From positions 186,001 to 250,000 of the forward strand of contig NZ_FOQO01000002.1 in assembly GCF_900113765.1 (NCBI RefSeq): a DNA stretch of 64,000 bases, in the 5' to 3' direction. This stretch comes from Parapedobacter indicus. Lineage in GTDB: Bacteria; Bacteroidota; Bacteroidia; Sphingobacteriales; Sphingobacteriaceae. Shown here one piece after another: positions 8,828 to 18,220 of this stretch. Position 1 is the stretch's first letter, and each line of letters opens with the position of its first letter. A model generated the notes under the pieces. That model worked only from the letters and a program-made list of their open reading frames with translations. It made no database searches and had not been told where the DNA came from. A program made the translations under genes and the position numbers.

Positions 8828-10258
8828 TTAAAACTCCCTGTACGCTCCGGTCAAAAACGCATTGGCTTTTTCTTCTTTGAATTTAGCGGTTTCTGCATCC
8901 CAATGCAAAGTTTCACCCGGGAAACGGCCCGCAATAGTCCCCAAAAGAATGGTCTCTGTCAATCGTGCGCCATATTCAAAGGGCGCCGAACAGGTTGCCT
9001 TGCCCAAGCAGGCGTCAACAAACTGGTGATAATGCTTGGCACCCTCCGTTTCATAATCGCGAATGGGTTCTCCTAGATTATACTCCCTAGAAAGCTTGGC
9101 AATCTCTTCAGAAATATCCACGTATTTCCCTCTGACGATTTTTCGGGGCAGTTGCATAAAGTGTGGCAGCAACAACCGCCCTTTCTTTCCTACAAACATG
9201 GCTCCCTGTTCTGGCAATTCATGCTCGCCGGCTACCCCAGCATCAAGGGATATTTTTTCTGCCATGCTGCCGTCCTTGCTTGGTTGTGATTTATCCGCCT
9301 TTGCATCCATACCAGGTAGCACAAGATCTTCATGGATAGGTGGGGTACCCGCACCATCATACCAAACCCATTTTAACGACTTTGTCGTGTATTTGGTACC
9401 CGGAAACTCATAGGTTACTGCATTGTGTTCAGGATAACCGAATCCGTTCGGGGCTCTGCATTCGGTCGTAATGGTTCTCGGCACATCCAATTGCAGGGCG
9501 TTATAGGGAGTATCAAAAATATGTACGCCCATGTCGCCCAGGGTGCCGCAACCGTAATCCATTAATTTCCGCCAATTCCCCGGGTGGTACACTTCGCTTT
9601 TATAAGGTCTCTTCGATGATGTACCCAACCAAAGGTTCCAGTCCAGTTGCGGCGGAACCGGGTCTTCACCCGTTGGGGGAGCGCCGTCGTACCCCCAGTT
9701 TTTCGGCGACCAGGCATAGACCGTATGTACCTTTCCAATGATACCGGACTGAATCAGCAGCGTGGCCAGTTTATAGTCGTAAAAAGAATGCACCTGAATC
9801 CCCATTTGGGTCACCAAATTCTTTTCGGCGGCCATTTTCTTCATGGTTCGCGACTCGGATACGTAATGACTCAACGGCTTCTGGCAATAGACGGGCTTAT
9901 TCATCTGCATAGCCAAGAGGGAAGCCGGCGCGTGCGTGTGATCCGGAGTGGATACAATGACAGCGTCAATCTCACGTCCGAGTTCGTTCAGCATGACCCG
10001 GTAATCAAAAAACACACGTGCCTTGGGATGGAGCTTGTGGGCCGCCGACAAGTTAATGGCGTCCACATCGCAAAGCGCCACCACGTCAACGGCCGGATGC
10101 GATGAAATGGCCTGTAGATCTGACGCTCCCATGCCGCCCACGCCGATATGAGCGGTTCGTAACCGGGTATTGGTTAGGGAAGCTTTCAATAACGACGGCG
10201 CCAACATCAGCCCCAATGCACCCAAGGTGCTGTTTTTTAAGAATTCGCGTTTGTTCAT
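8828..10258 (-). CDS. Exported Gfo/Idh/MocA-family NAD(P)-dependent oxidoreductase
   Basis: The N-terminus (KREFLK followed by a hydrophobic stretch, residues 3-26) looks like a Tat signal with Lys-Arg in place of the twin arginines. This suggests folding with cofactor in the cytosol before export. The Rossmann domain begins with GVGGMG at 39-44. CQKP at 125-128 holds the conserved lysine of the EKP motif (Lys127). The C-terminal half is the long variant of the family common in Bacteroidota and Planctomycetes, giving 476 aa in all. Substrates in this family are sugars, inositols or amino sugars; the specific one cannot be read here. It converges on locus 1 and is not part of that operon. Confidence 0.88.
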   Translation of the reverse strand: MNKREFLKNSTLGALGLMLAPSLLKASLTNTRLRTAHIGVGGMGASDLQAISSHPAVDVVALCDVDAINLSAAHKLHPKARVFFDYRVMLNELGREIDAVIVSTPDHTHAPASLLAMQMNKPVYCQKPLSHYVSESRTMKKMAAEKNLVTQMGIQVHSFYDYKLATLLIQSGIIGKVHTVYAWSPKNWGYDGAPPTGEDPVPPQLDWNLWLGTSSKRPYKSEVYHPGNWRKLMDYGCGTLGDMGVHIFDTPYNALQLDVPRTITTECRAPNGFGYPEHNAVTYEFPGTKYTTKSLKWVWYDGAGTPPIHEDLVLPGMDAKADKSQPSKDGSMAEKISLDAGVAGEHELPEQGAMFVGKKGRLLLPHFMQLPRKIVRGKYVDISEEIAKLSREYNLGEPIRDYETEGAKHYHQFVDACLGKATCSAPFEYGARLTETILLGTIAGRFPGETLHWDAETAKFKEEKANAFLTGAYREF

Positions 10259-10438
10259 AATTGCATATTGATCTATTATCGTTTTTAAATCTCGACGGAT
10301 TTAGTCTACTATTCCAAATCAATTTTAAAGAAATTTCTGTTGATCTGCAAAAAATCTGCTTTTTTTTGGCTATTATAACGTACTTTCATCCGGATAAAGT
10401 AAACCGGATAAACCCGACATGATTAAAATTATATACAA

Positions 10439-10798
10439 ATGAACCTACTGCTTAAACTGGAATCCGTTGGAATATTGCTAGCGTGTTACGTCGCCACACT
10501 TGCCCTTGGTCACGCCTGGTGGCTTTTCTTTGCACTGCTATTACTCCCAGATATTAGCATGGTAGGCTATGTCATCAATAACAAGTGGGGTGCCGTGCTC
10601 TATAATATCTTCCACCATCAGGGTATCGCTGTTTTGTTGATAGGGATCGGGTGGTATACCGGGCAGCAAACGGTACTGCTGGCCGGCCTCGTCTTACTTG
10701 GGCACAGCGCAATGGATCGTATGCTCGGCTATGGACTGAAATATGCCTCCAGCTTTCAGGATACGCATCTGGGGAAAATTGGTAAAAACGTCGATTAA
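10439..10798 (+). CDS. DUF4260 small membrane protein
   Basis: The protein of 119 aa has about four hydrophobic segments and belongs to the DUF4260 family. Recognisable parts are the PDISMVGY motif after the second segment, FHHQG in the middle, and a C-terminal HSAMDRMLGYGLKY stretch followed by THLGKIGK. The function of the family is unknown. The charged conserved residues between helices (Asp, two His, Asp-Arg) would suit a metal site or small-molecule channel, but that is only a guess. It is a single gene, divergent from the oxidoreductase gene across a 180-base spacer that shows no clear promoter. Confidence 0.85.
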   Translation: MNLLLKLESVGILLACYVATLALGHAWWLFFALLLLPDISMVGYVINNKWGAVLYNIFHHQGIAVLLIGIGWYTGQQTVLLAGLVLLGHSAMDRMLGYGLKYASSFQDTHLGKIGKNVD

Positions 10799-10930
10799 CA
10801 AACACAAACGATTGCGTATCTTCGCTAACCTGATAGATAGTTAGGGTAATAAAAATGAATAGCTTATGCGCTCTTTAAAGTAAATATGCAATACCAATTT
10901 GCCTGCGTGTTGTCGATGGACTATACTAAC

Positions 10931-10936
10931 AAGGAG
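10931..10936 (+). promoter_or_regulatory. Strong Shine-Dalgarno site of the locus 2 sigma gene
   Basis: AAGGAG lies five bases before the ATG at 10942. Clear Shine-Dalgarno sites are rare among the genes here, and this one fixes the start of the sigma gene over the overlapping ATG at 10937 in another frame. Confidence 0.6.
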
Positions 10937-10941
10937 ATGAT

Positions 10942-11538
10942 ATGGGAACGCAATGGACTGATTTATTCTTGTGGAAGCGATTTCAACGGGGAGATAAAGA
11001 TGCTTTCACCAAACTTGTCAATCAGTATAGCGATATACTTTATGGGTATGGCAAACGTTTTTCGGCCGATGACGAGTTAATCAAAGACTGCATTCAGGAT
11101 ATATTTCTCACCCTGTGGCACCGCAGAGAACACCTCAGCGAAACAACCTGCATCAAATTTTATTTGATGAAAGCACTTAGACAACGGATTGTCAGGGAAT
11201 CGGGTAAATGGCAACGAATGTCTTCTTTAGACGACATTCCAATGAATGAAGCGCGCTTTGTCATTGAACTGGAGGATCACCCGGGGTTAATGGAACCTGT
11301 TAACACCGCCTTAAAAGCATATATCAATAAACTTAGTCCCCGCCAACGCGAAATTATTTACTTGCGTTTTTATGAAAATCTTAAACAAGAAGAAGTTGCA
11401 GAACTGATGGGGCTCAACCCTCAGTCGGTGTATAACCTTCAATACAGTGCCTTACTCGCGCTTAAAAAACTAATGAACTATCCGTCAATACGGGATTGCA
11501 TCCTTGCACTTTGCCTCTTGATATCGGCAACACCCTAA
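10942..11538 (+). CDS. ECF RNA polymerase sigma-70 factor, locus 2
   Basis: This 198-aa ECF sigma factor heads the polysaccharide utilization locus. Region 2 is seen in RGDKDAFTKLVNQYSDILYGYG and IKDCIQDIFLTLWHRRE. Region 4 is seen in LSPRQREIIYLRFYENLKQEEVAELMGLNPQSVYN. The start is set by a good Shine-Dalgarno site. It is expected to transcribe susCD, and possibly the glycosidase genes, after release from the adjacent FecR. Like the sigma factors of loci 1 and 3, it ends in a hydrophobic tail (CILALCLLIS). A 114-base spacer leads to fecR, nearly the same length as in locus 1. Confidence 0.92.
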   Translation: MGTQWTDLFLWKRFQRGDKDAFTKLVNQYSDILYGYGKRFSADDELIKDCIQDIFLTLWHRREHLSETTCIKFYLMKALRQRIVRESGKWQRMSSLDDIPMNEARFVIELEDHPGLMEPVNTALKAYINKLSPRQREIIYLRFYENLKQEEVAELMGLNPQSVYNLQYSALLALKKLMNYPSIRDCILALCLLISATP

Positions 11539-11652
11539 AATATAAGCGTCTAAAAGACAGCAACATCTATAACAATTAACTTTTTTTTCCAGATACCGAG
11601 TAGATTTTAGATTCCACCGCCTTTAGTTAGGTAGAATCATGCTTGAAATATA

Positions 11653-12741
11653 ATGGAAAAATACAGCACCTACGGTACGGAAGACTTTCTCACGGATGAA
11701 CACTTTCTCGATTGGATACTTGCCCCGTCTGAAACTTCGAACGAATATTGGAAAGCGGTGTTCATCCTCTATCCTGCGTGCGAATCCAAAGCAGATGAAG
11801 CCAAAAAAATTATCTCAGCCTTACGGATAAGGCCCGGAAAGACGATGCCCGCCGATATGCGCAGACAGATCGTGGCACATTTACACGCGAATGCAGACGA
11901 AACCGTAGCTGCAAGTAAGAGAAATCATTTTATTCGCTCGTGGAAGCGCTATTTGGCAACCGCATGCGTTTTGGCTTGTTGCGCCACTGCATTTTTCTTT
12001 TACCGTACCCCATCCCACCCGACAACCGGTAAGCTGATTATTGAACGCGCAGAGGTAGCCACTGCAAAAGAAACGAAAATAACCAATACCGCCGATAAAC
12101 CACTTTTGGTTTTACTACCGGACACCTCCACGGTTATTTTGGAAGCCAATGCTTACATCGTCTATAATGAACAAACTTTTACTGAAAACAGGGAAATCTA
12201 TTTGCGAGGCGAAGCATTCTTTGAGGTGGTCAGCGAAAAAGATCACCCTTTCCGCGTGAAGACCGATTACCTGACAACCACCGTGCTCGGCACAAGTTTT
12301 CGGGTAAAAGCTGCGGAAACATTGGCAAAAAGTAAGGTGACCGTTCAAAGTGGTATGGTGGAAGTGCGTAAAAAAACGGAAACTGACTCGACAACAGAAA
12401 CTGAAATGCCGGTTTATTTAACCGCCAATCAAGAAATCATTTATTCTAAATCGGAGCTACAGCAGCCGTCAAGCCCGCTAACCCCAAACGATGTTCCCTC
12501 GCCAACCTTTGATGAGCATTTCAAGTCAACCCCTTTAAAGACCGTTTTAAAGGCATTGAGCGACCAATACCATGTCGACATTTCCGTGGCCGACTCCGTT
12601 CTCGAAACAAGAACCATTACAGCCTCATTGCGGGAAATGCACCTGTTTGAAAAATTAGACCTGATCAGCAGAGCAGCTGAAATAACTTACCGTATTGTGG
12701 ATGGGAGAATTGTGTTCACTCAACTTTCTCGTGACAACTAA
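11653..12741 (+). CDS. FecR-type anti-sigma factor, locus 2
   Basis: This membrane-anchored anti-sigma factor has 362 aa. The cytoplasmic sigma-binding part spans about residues 1-98. A single membrane helix (about 100-116) includes two adjacent cysteines. The periplasmic FecR domain (about 135-260) has LLPDTSTVILEANAYIVYNE and TTVLGTSFRVKA. A C-terminal DUF4974 domain (about 290-362) ends in the usual YRIVDGRIVFT-like strand. Its partners are the ECF sigma just upstream and the STN domain of the SusC just downstream. The FecR core is more divergent than in loci 1 and 3, which should keep signalling specific. Confidence 0.92.
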   Translation: MEKYSTYGTEDFLTDEHFLDWILAPSETSNEYWKAVFILYPACESKADEAKKIISALRIRPGKTMPADMRRQIVAHLHANADETVAASKRNHFIRSWKRYLATACVLACCATAFFFYRTPSHPTTGKLIIERAEVATAKETKITNTADKPLLVLLPDTSTVILEANAYIVYNEQTFTENREIYLRGEAFFEVVSEKDHPFRVKTDYLTTTVLGTSFRVKAAETLAKSKVTVQSGMVEVRKKTETDSTTETEMPVYLTANQEIIYSKSELQQPSSPLTPNDVPSPTFDEHFKSTPLKTVLKALSDQYHVDISVADSVLETRTITASLREMHLFEKLDLISRAAEITYRIVDGRIVFTQLSRDN

Positions 12742-12782
12742 AATCCGATGCCTATGGTGATATAAAATATAAACCCAATAAG

Positions 12783-12811
12783 CCGTCGCCAATGCAAAGC
12801 GTTGACGACGG
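12783..12811 (+). promoter_or_regulatory. First hairpin between fecR and susC, locus 2
   Basis: CCGTCGCCAATGC and GCGTTGACGACGG form a 13-base stem with one G-T pair and one mismatch around an AAA loop, followed by an A-run. It lies in the fecR-susC spacer, where loci 1 and 3 also have a hairpin. Confidence 0.5.
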
Positions 12812-12821
12812 AAAAAAGTAA

Positions 12822-12873
12822 TCCTAATCGCCTACTTGAATTGGCCGTTCGCTACAGCGATTTAGGACTTTTT
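12822..12873 (+). terminator. Terminator-like hairpin just before susC, locus 2
   Basis: TCCTAATCGC (12822-12831) and GCGATTTAGGA (12857-12867) pair with one bulged base and are followed by CTTTTTG. This resembles an intrinsic terminator placed 36 bases before the susC start, so it may act as an attenuator or as the end of the sigma-fecR transcript. Confidence 0.5.
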
Positions 12874-12908
12874 GTTAAATCTTTTTACAAAATCTAACAA
12901 TCAAAATT

Positions 12909-15900
12909 ATGAAAAAAAACCCAATACTGTTATTCATTATGAGGGTAAGCACCTTACAATTGTTCTTTTCTTTGATGTTAGCCGTTTCGAGCTTTGCCAA
13001 CGACAGTCGTGCGCAGAGTATATTGAAGAAGACAGCCTCAATTGAAGGAAAGAACCAGACCGTGGAAACATTGCTCGAACGCATCGGTCAGGTTTATGGC
13101 GTTAATTTTATTTACAGTCCAGAATTGATCCAAGCGGAACAAACCGGTCGGATTTCTTCCAAGGAACATACGTTGTCCTCGGTATTGAAAGAACTCTTAA
13201 CGCCCCTGCACATTTCCTATGAAGTATACGGAAAAAAGAACATTGTGCTGAACAAGGCCGATCAACCAAGAAACGTACAATCCAGGCAAACCGTGATACG
13301 CGGCCGTGTATTGGATGCCGGAGGCATCCCGCTTGTAGGTGTATCTATTCGTGAAAAGGGCACGGAAAATGGTGCAACCACGGGTGAAAACGGCTCATTT
13401 TCAATCACGGTGGCTGATGTCAATGCAATACTTGTATTTTCGTATGTCGGCTATTTCGCAAAAGAAATCCCTGCCCAGTCAGACAACCTGACGGTGGTAC
13501 TTGAAGAAGATCAGACCAACTTGGATGAAGTGGTCGTGGTAGGTTACGGAACTCAGAAACGCGTGAACCTGACGGGTGCCATCACCTCTGTTAAAACAGA
13601 TGATATTGGCAATATACCTGCTGCGAACCTATCCAACACGCTGGCCGGCCGTATTCCAGGTGCCACTGTTGTAGGTACCTCGGGGTTAGCCGGAGCCTCA
13701 TCAAGTATCCGCATCCGGGGTAGTTTTCAAGAACCGCTGTACGTCATCAACGGAGTGATCAAAGGGAAAGCTGATTTTGACGCCTTGGATGTAAATGAAG
13801 TGGAAAGTATTAATTTTCTAAAAGATGCCGCAAGTGCTGCTGTATACGGATCAAAAGCTGGAAATGGGGTAGTCCTAGTAACCACCAAGCAGGGTATTGT
13901 GCAAAAACCATCTTTTGAGTACAAAGGATCTTATTCGTTTTCTAATCCCACACAGCCCATTCAGGATTTCTCCGCTACGCAGGAAATCGAATACGTGAAT
14001 CAAATGGCGGTTTCTATGGGACAACCCAAGCCCTACGGACAGGAAATATATGATTATTTCAAGGACAAAAGTTATCGCATCAACGATTACATCTGGCAAA
14101 CCCCGACGGTCCAACAACACAATCTGGGTGTACGGGGTGGATCGGAAATATTGCTGTATAATCTGTCTTTGGGCACACACAATGAAAAGGGCTCTTATAA
14201 AAACCTGAACTTTGACCGGTATAACTTCCGTTCCGATGTAACGGCCAATATTTCCAAGAATTTCAAGATCAATCTAAACCTCAGCGGCAATCAACGCAAC
14301 TACCATCGCTGGTATTGGCCATATGACGGCGCTGAAGACTTTAATGTCGGTGACTTCTTTCGGGCAACCTTCAATTGGACACGGCTCTATCCGTTTTATG
14401 TCGATGCCAATGGCAATCCGAGTACGTCAACAGATGATTTCCCTGTCGTGCCGGGAGCCTGGCATCCGGTCGAATTGATGGTAAACAGCGGCGGATATCG
14501 CGACCTGAAATATCGGAATCTTGATGGAATACTTCGTTTTGATCTCGATCTAAGCGACTATGTAGATGGATTAAGCACCAGCCTACAAGGCCATTACAAT
14601 GCCTATGATCGCAATATGAAATCGTTCGTTATCCACAACCGCTCATACATCTTCCAGCCAGCCAGTACCACAAACCGTTTTGTGCCCGGACCGATAGATC
14701 CCACCAAAGTAAACATCCACAACCTAAGTGCTACTTATCCAAACATCGCCGAAGACGCCGGTTTTTACAATTCCTATCAGTTCAACTGGTACCTACGTTA
14801 TGACAAAAACTTCGGTCTTCATGACATCTCGGCACTTGCCGTATACGAACAAGCCAAGGACAATGGAAAATACCTAAACGGCCGAGCGGATGATTTACTT
14901 ACTACTTCCATTGATCAGATTTACAACGCATCTTCTGACAACACGAAAAGGTGGTTTAGTGGAAATGAAACCCAAGCTGCAAGGGAATCTTATATCGGGC
15001 GTCTGAACTATACCTTTAACAGTAAATACATTGCTGAATTCTCCTTCCGCTATGATGGAAATTACAAATTTGCCCCAAGCCACCGATGGGGATTTTTTCC
15101 CTCCGGCTCAGCAGCATGGCGTTTATCCGAAGAGCGTTTCCTTCAAGATGTCCGATGGCTTAACGAACTCAAGCTAAGAGGCTCATATGGAACAACCGGC
15201 AACGACACCTATCCAAATGGTGATCCCATCCCTGCATTCCAGTGGAGCCAGACATACGCCAAAAGTACGGGATTCATCTTTGGCAATACATTGTCTGATG
15301 GCCTAGCGCCGGGGGCCATGCCCAATCCATTAATTACCTGGTCGACATCTGCCATGTGGAATGTAGGGGCGGACTTCGGTATACTAAACAACCGCCTCAC
15401 AGGAGCAATTGATTATTTTGAACGCGAAGAACGGGACATCCTAGGCGCTCGTTTGGCATCTACACCGTCTACGCTGGGTGCTACACTACCCAATGTCAAC
15501 TATGCCAAACGATCGTGGAAAGGAGTAGAATTCAATGCAGACTGGAACAACCGCATTGGCGAACTCAACTACACCGTTTATGGCAATCTGGGATACGCCA
15601 TAGATCAATGGGATCTATTTGATCAGGCACAGGCACTTACCGATGGTACTTATAAAGACAATTGGAGAAGTGTTATCGGAAAGCCCGCAAACCGTATCTA
15701 TGGCTTGATTTCAAAAGGAATTATCCGCACGCAGGAACAACTTGACGCAATACCCGAAGGCTTCACGCAGTTCGGGCGGGATCCTAAATTAGGTTACTTA
15801 CTGTTTGAAGATATCCGCGGCGCCAATTACACGGAAGGACCCGATGGAAAAATTGATGACAACGACTTCACTTATCTTTCCGACAACGGCGCCCCGCGAA

Positions 15901-16370
15901 TCAATTACGGCGTCGGATTCCGCCTGCAATGGAAAGGACTGGCTGTCAATGCACATTTCCAGGGCGTTGGGGCCTACGACCGCATGGTAAGCACGCGAAA
16001 CGGCGGCGGGGTATTTCAAGTCGACCGTCCCTATTTCAATGTGTGGGCGAGCGATTACTGGACACCTGAAAATCCCAACGCTACTTACCCCAGGGTAACC
16101 GGCGAGTGGAATACAGCCGATGTCGGCGGGGCTGCATCCACTTTCTGGCTCCGGAACGGTGCTTACTTCCGATTAAAAAATATTGACCTCGGTTATGCAT
16201 TACCCCAACAATGGTTTTCCCGTCTAGGTGTACAACGTGTACAATTTTTTGTCAACGCAACAAACTTATTCAGTATTTCCGGTTTAGCTGAACACGACCC
16301 CGAACAGAATACGCTGGATTCCTATCCCTTAATGCGAACATTTACGGGCGGCTTGAATATTAATTTTTAA
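12909..16370 (+). CDS. SusC/RagA-family TonB-dependent outer-membrane transporter with STN domain, locus 2
   Basis: This transporter of 1153 aa should import the oligosaccharides released by the locus 2 enzymes. The signal peptide ends near residue 36 (DSRAQS). An STN domain follows at about 42-118, a carboxypeptidase-regulatory-like domain at about 128-205 (VIRGRVLDAGGIPLVGVSIR), and the DEVVVVGYGTQKRVNLTG stretch with the TonB box at about 210. The plug follows, then a long barrel ending in an aromatic-rich strand (GGLNINF). It forms a pair with the SusD gene 10 bases downstream. The STN domain indicates induction through FecR and the ECF sigma. Confidence 0.95.
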   Translation: MKKNPILLFIMRVSTLQLFFSLMLAVSSFANDSRAQSILKKTASIEGKNQTVETLLERIGQVYGVNFIYSPELIQAEQTGRISSKEHTLSSVLKELLTPLHISYEVYGKKNIVLNKADQPRNVQSRQTVIRGRVLDAGGIPLVGVSIREKGTENGATTGENGSFSITVADVNAILVFSYVGYFAKEIPAQSDNLTVVLEEDQTNLDEVVVVGYGTQKRVNLTGAITSVKTDDIGNIPAANLSNTLAGRIPGATVVGTSGLAGASSSIRIRGSFQEPLYVINGVIKGKADFDALDVNEVESINFLKDAASAAVYGSKAGNGVVLVTTKQGIVQKPSFEYKGSYSFSNPTQPIQDFSATQEIEYVNQMAVSMGQPKPYGQEIYDYFKDKSYRINDYIWQTPTVQQHNLGVRGGSEILLYNLSLGTHNEKGSYKNLNFDRYNFRSDVTANISKNFKINLNLSGNQRNYHRWYWPYDGAEDFNVGDFFRATFNWTRLYPFYVDANGNPSTSTDDFPVVPGAWHPVELMVNSGGYRDLKYRNLDGILRFDLDLSDYVDGLSTSLQGHYNAYDRNMKSFVIHNRSYIFQPASTTNRFVPGPIDPTKVNIHNLSATYPNIAEDAGFYNSYQFNWYLRYDKNFGLHDISALAVYEQAKDNGKYLNGRADDLLTTSIDQIYNASSDNTKRWFSGNETQAARESYIGRLNYTFNSKYIAEFSFRYDGNYKFAPSHRWGFFPSGSAAWRLSEERFLQDVRWLNELKLRGSYGTTGNDTYPNGDPIPAFQWSQTYAKSTGFIFGNTLSDGLAPGAMPNPLITWSTSAMWNVGADFGILNNRLTGAIDYFEREERDILGARLASTPSTLGATLPNVNYAKRSWKGVEFNADWNNRIGELNYTVYGNLGYAIDQWDLFDQAQALTDGTYKDNWRSVIGKPANRIYGLISKGIIRTQEQLDAIPEGFTQFGRDPKLGYLLFEDIRGANYTEGPDGKIDDNDFTYLSDNGAPRINYGVGFRLQWKGLAVNAHFQGVGAYDRMVSTRNGGGVFQVDRPYFNVWASDYWTPENPNATYPRVTGEWNTADVGGAASTFWLRNGAYFRLKNIDLGYALPQQWFSRLGVQRVQFFVNATNLFSISGLAEHDPEQNTLDSYPLMRTFTGGLNINF

Positions 16371-16380
16371 CACGAAGGAT

Positions 16381-18144
16381 ATGAATACGTTAACATATTG
16401 TAACTTGAACGCGAGCAAACTAGTTGTTTTTTGTTTGTCGCTCGTTATATTTACTGGGTGCGGAAATGTACTGAATGATGTGGAAAATTTGAGCAGCTAT
16501 CCCGCAACGGGTACATTTGACGACGCAGCAACCACAAATGCCTACCTAAGCAATCTGTATTACAGCACATTAAATGGATGGCCCGTTAATTCAGGAAATA
16601 ATGCCGATGAAAGCGGGGGTATTAACGGAGAGGGCTGGATTACTACCGAAAATACTGCGATGAAATTCTGGCCGTACGATGCCATCCGGAAAATCAATAT
16701 TTTGCTGAAAGAACTACCGAATAGCCCCATTCCGGCGGACAAAAAAGATCCCATTATCGGGCAGGCCAAATTTCTGCGTGCCTTTCTCTATTTTAAAATG
16801 GTATACTACCACGGAGGTGTTCCCATCATTGAAGTTCCTCAAGAGGTGACGGACGATCTCTTGGTCAAGCGGAATTCCACGGCTGAATGTTTTGATTTCA
16901 TCCTAAAAGAACTGGATGAAGCCGCTGCGCTATTACCACCCAAATACGACGGAGCTGATCGGGGAAGGATCGATCAGGCGTCTACCTATGCGTTCAAGGG
17001 TCGGGTCTTGCTATATAAAGCGTCACCCCAATTCAATTCGGCAAATCCTTATGACAATGCCTATTGGTCAGATGCCTACAATGCCAACAAAGCGGCCAAA
17101 GACTTCTTGGACCAACATGGGTACGGACTGTTGGACGATTACACCCAGGTGTTTGAGACCGAAGGGCATCGGGAAAATATACTTTCCGTGATTTTCGAAG
17201 AACCGGCCAAAACAAACGGACGTCAGGAACATGCCGTACGCCCGCTGTCTGAATCTAAGAATGCAACCGGCGGAGACCAACCCATTTGGGCATTTGCGGA
17301 AGCATTCCCCATGAAGGACGGAAAGAAACCTGGAGATCCGACTTCCGAATATACCTACAGCATTCAGCGTTTCTGGGAGAACCGTGACCCGCGGTTTGAT
17401 GCCATCATGGTATGGAACGGTGCCACCTATGAATTAAGTGGGATAGCCGGTCGCCGGCAATACACCATGAATGTAATCGCCAAATCCATGGATGTTTTCG
17501 GCTTTTCCATCCAGGGAGAAACCGCTTACCGTACGGGATTATTTACCCGGAAAGGCATTCAGGAAGCGTTGCCATCCGCCCAGGCAGAACTGAATGACGT
17601 GGACTGGCCCGAAATCCGGTATGCAGAAGTGCTCTTTAACTATGCCGAAGCGGCCAATGAAACCGGCAGATCCGATGAATCTCTGGAAGTATTGAAAGCA
17701 ATACGGCGGCGCGCGGGTATCACCGAAGGAGCAGATGGATTATTTGGACTAAAAGCCAACATGTCACGTGCAGAGATGCGCCAAGCTATTTTAGACGAAA
17801 AGCGCATCGAGTTTGCATTTGAAGGCCAACGTTTCTGGGATTTAAGAAGGCACCGGATGTTACACCTGTTGGATGGCATGCACAAATATGGAATCATGGC
17901 AACAGCCGTCAACGGCCGCACACCGCAAAACCTGACAGCGGATGACATTGCAAAAGGCAACGCATTCGAACTTTTGCCGGAAGACTTCACCTATGAGGTC
18001 GTAGAGTTGATTACAAACGGTCCCAAAGAAATGGTCATGCCCGAAAGCTATTATTTTTTCCCGATCCAACTTACACATATTAATCAAAACTCCAATTTGG
18101 AACAAAACGTAGGCTGGGGCGGTAATTTTAACCCGGAACTTTAA
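16381..18144 (+). CDS. SusD/RagB-family nutrient-binding outer-membrane lipoprotein, locus 2
   Basis: This is the surface glycan-binding partner of the locus 2 SusC, 587 aa, anchored through Cys27 (IFTGC). The RagB signature AKFLRAFLYFKMVYYHGGVPI is near residue 125-150. The C-terminal part has DEKRIEFAFEGQRFWDLRRHRM and the ending NQNSNLEQNVGWG. It begins 10 bases after susC and is followed by a perfect palindrome before the enzyme genes, so the transporter pair and the enzymes may be expressed at different levels. Confidence 0.95.
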   Translation: MNTLTYCNLNASKLVVFCLSLVIFTGCGNVLNDVENLSSYPATGTFDDAATTNAYLSNLYYSTLNGWPVNSGNNADESGGINGEGWITTENTAMKFWPYDAIRKINILLKELPNSPIPADKKDPIIGQAKFLRAFLYFKMVYYHGGVPIIEVPQEVTDDLLVKRNSTAECFDFILKELDEAAALLPPKYDGADRGRIDQASTYAFKGRVLLYKASPQFNSANPYDNAYWSDAYNANKAAKDFLDQHGYGLLDDYTQVFETEGHRENILSVIFEEPAKTNGRQEHAVRPLSESKNATGGDQPIWAFAEAFPMKDGKKPGDPTSEYTYSIQRFWENRDPRFDAIMVWNGATYELSGIAGRRQYTMNVIAKSMDVFGFSIQGETAYRTGLFTRKGIQEALPSAQAELNDVDWPEIRYAEVLFNYAEAANETGRSDESLEVLKAIRRRAGITEGADGLFGLKANMSRAEMRQAILDEKRIEFAFEGQRFWDLRRHRMLHLLDGMHKYGIMATAVNGRTPQNLTADDIAKGNAFELLPEDFTYEVVELITNGPKEMVMPESYYFFPIQLTHINQNSNLEQNVGWGGNFNPEL

Positions 18145-18162
18145 ATTAACTCAATTAGCTTC

Positions 18163-18190
18163 AAAGGGCGCAAGCTAGCTTGCGCCCTTT
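18163..18190 (+). terminator. Perfect 28-bp palindrome between susD and the enzyme genes of locus 2
   Basis: AAAGGGCGCAAGCT is followed directly by its exact reverse complement AGCTTGCGCCCTTT. In RNA this forms a strong stem ending in a short T-run, 18 bases after the susD stop and 30 bases before the next start. It is probably a partial terminator that sets enzyme levels below those of SusCD. Confidence 0.75.
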
Positions 18191-18220
18191 ACCAACTAAC
18201 GATCCTAAATTGATAGGTAT

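Noticed and set aside
9647..10105. Open frame of 152 codons opposite the Gfo/Idh/MocA oxidoreductase
   Set aside because: The oxidoreductase frame carries the conserved NAD-binding and CQKP motifs; the opposite frame shows no family features.
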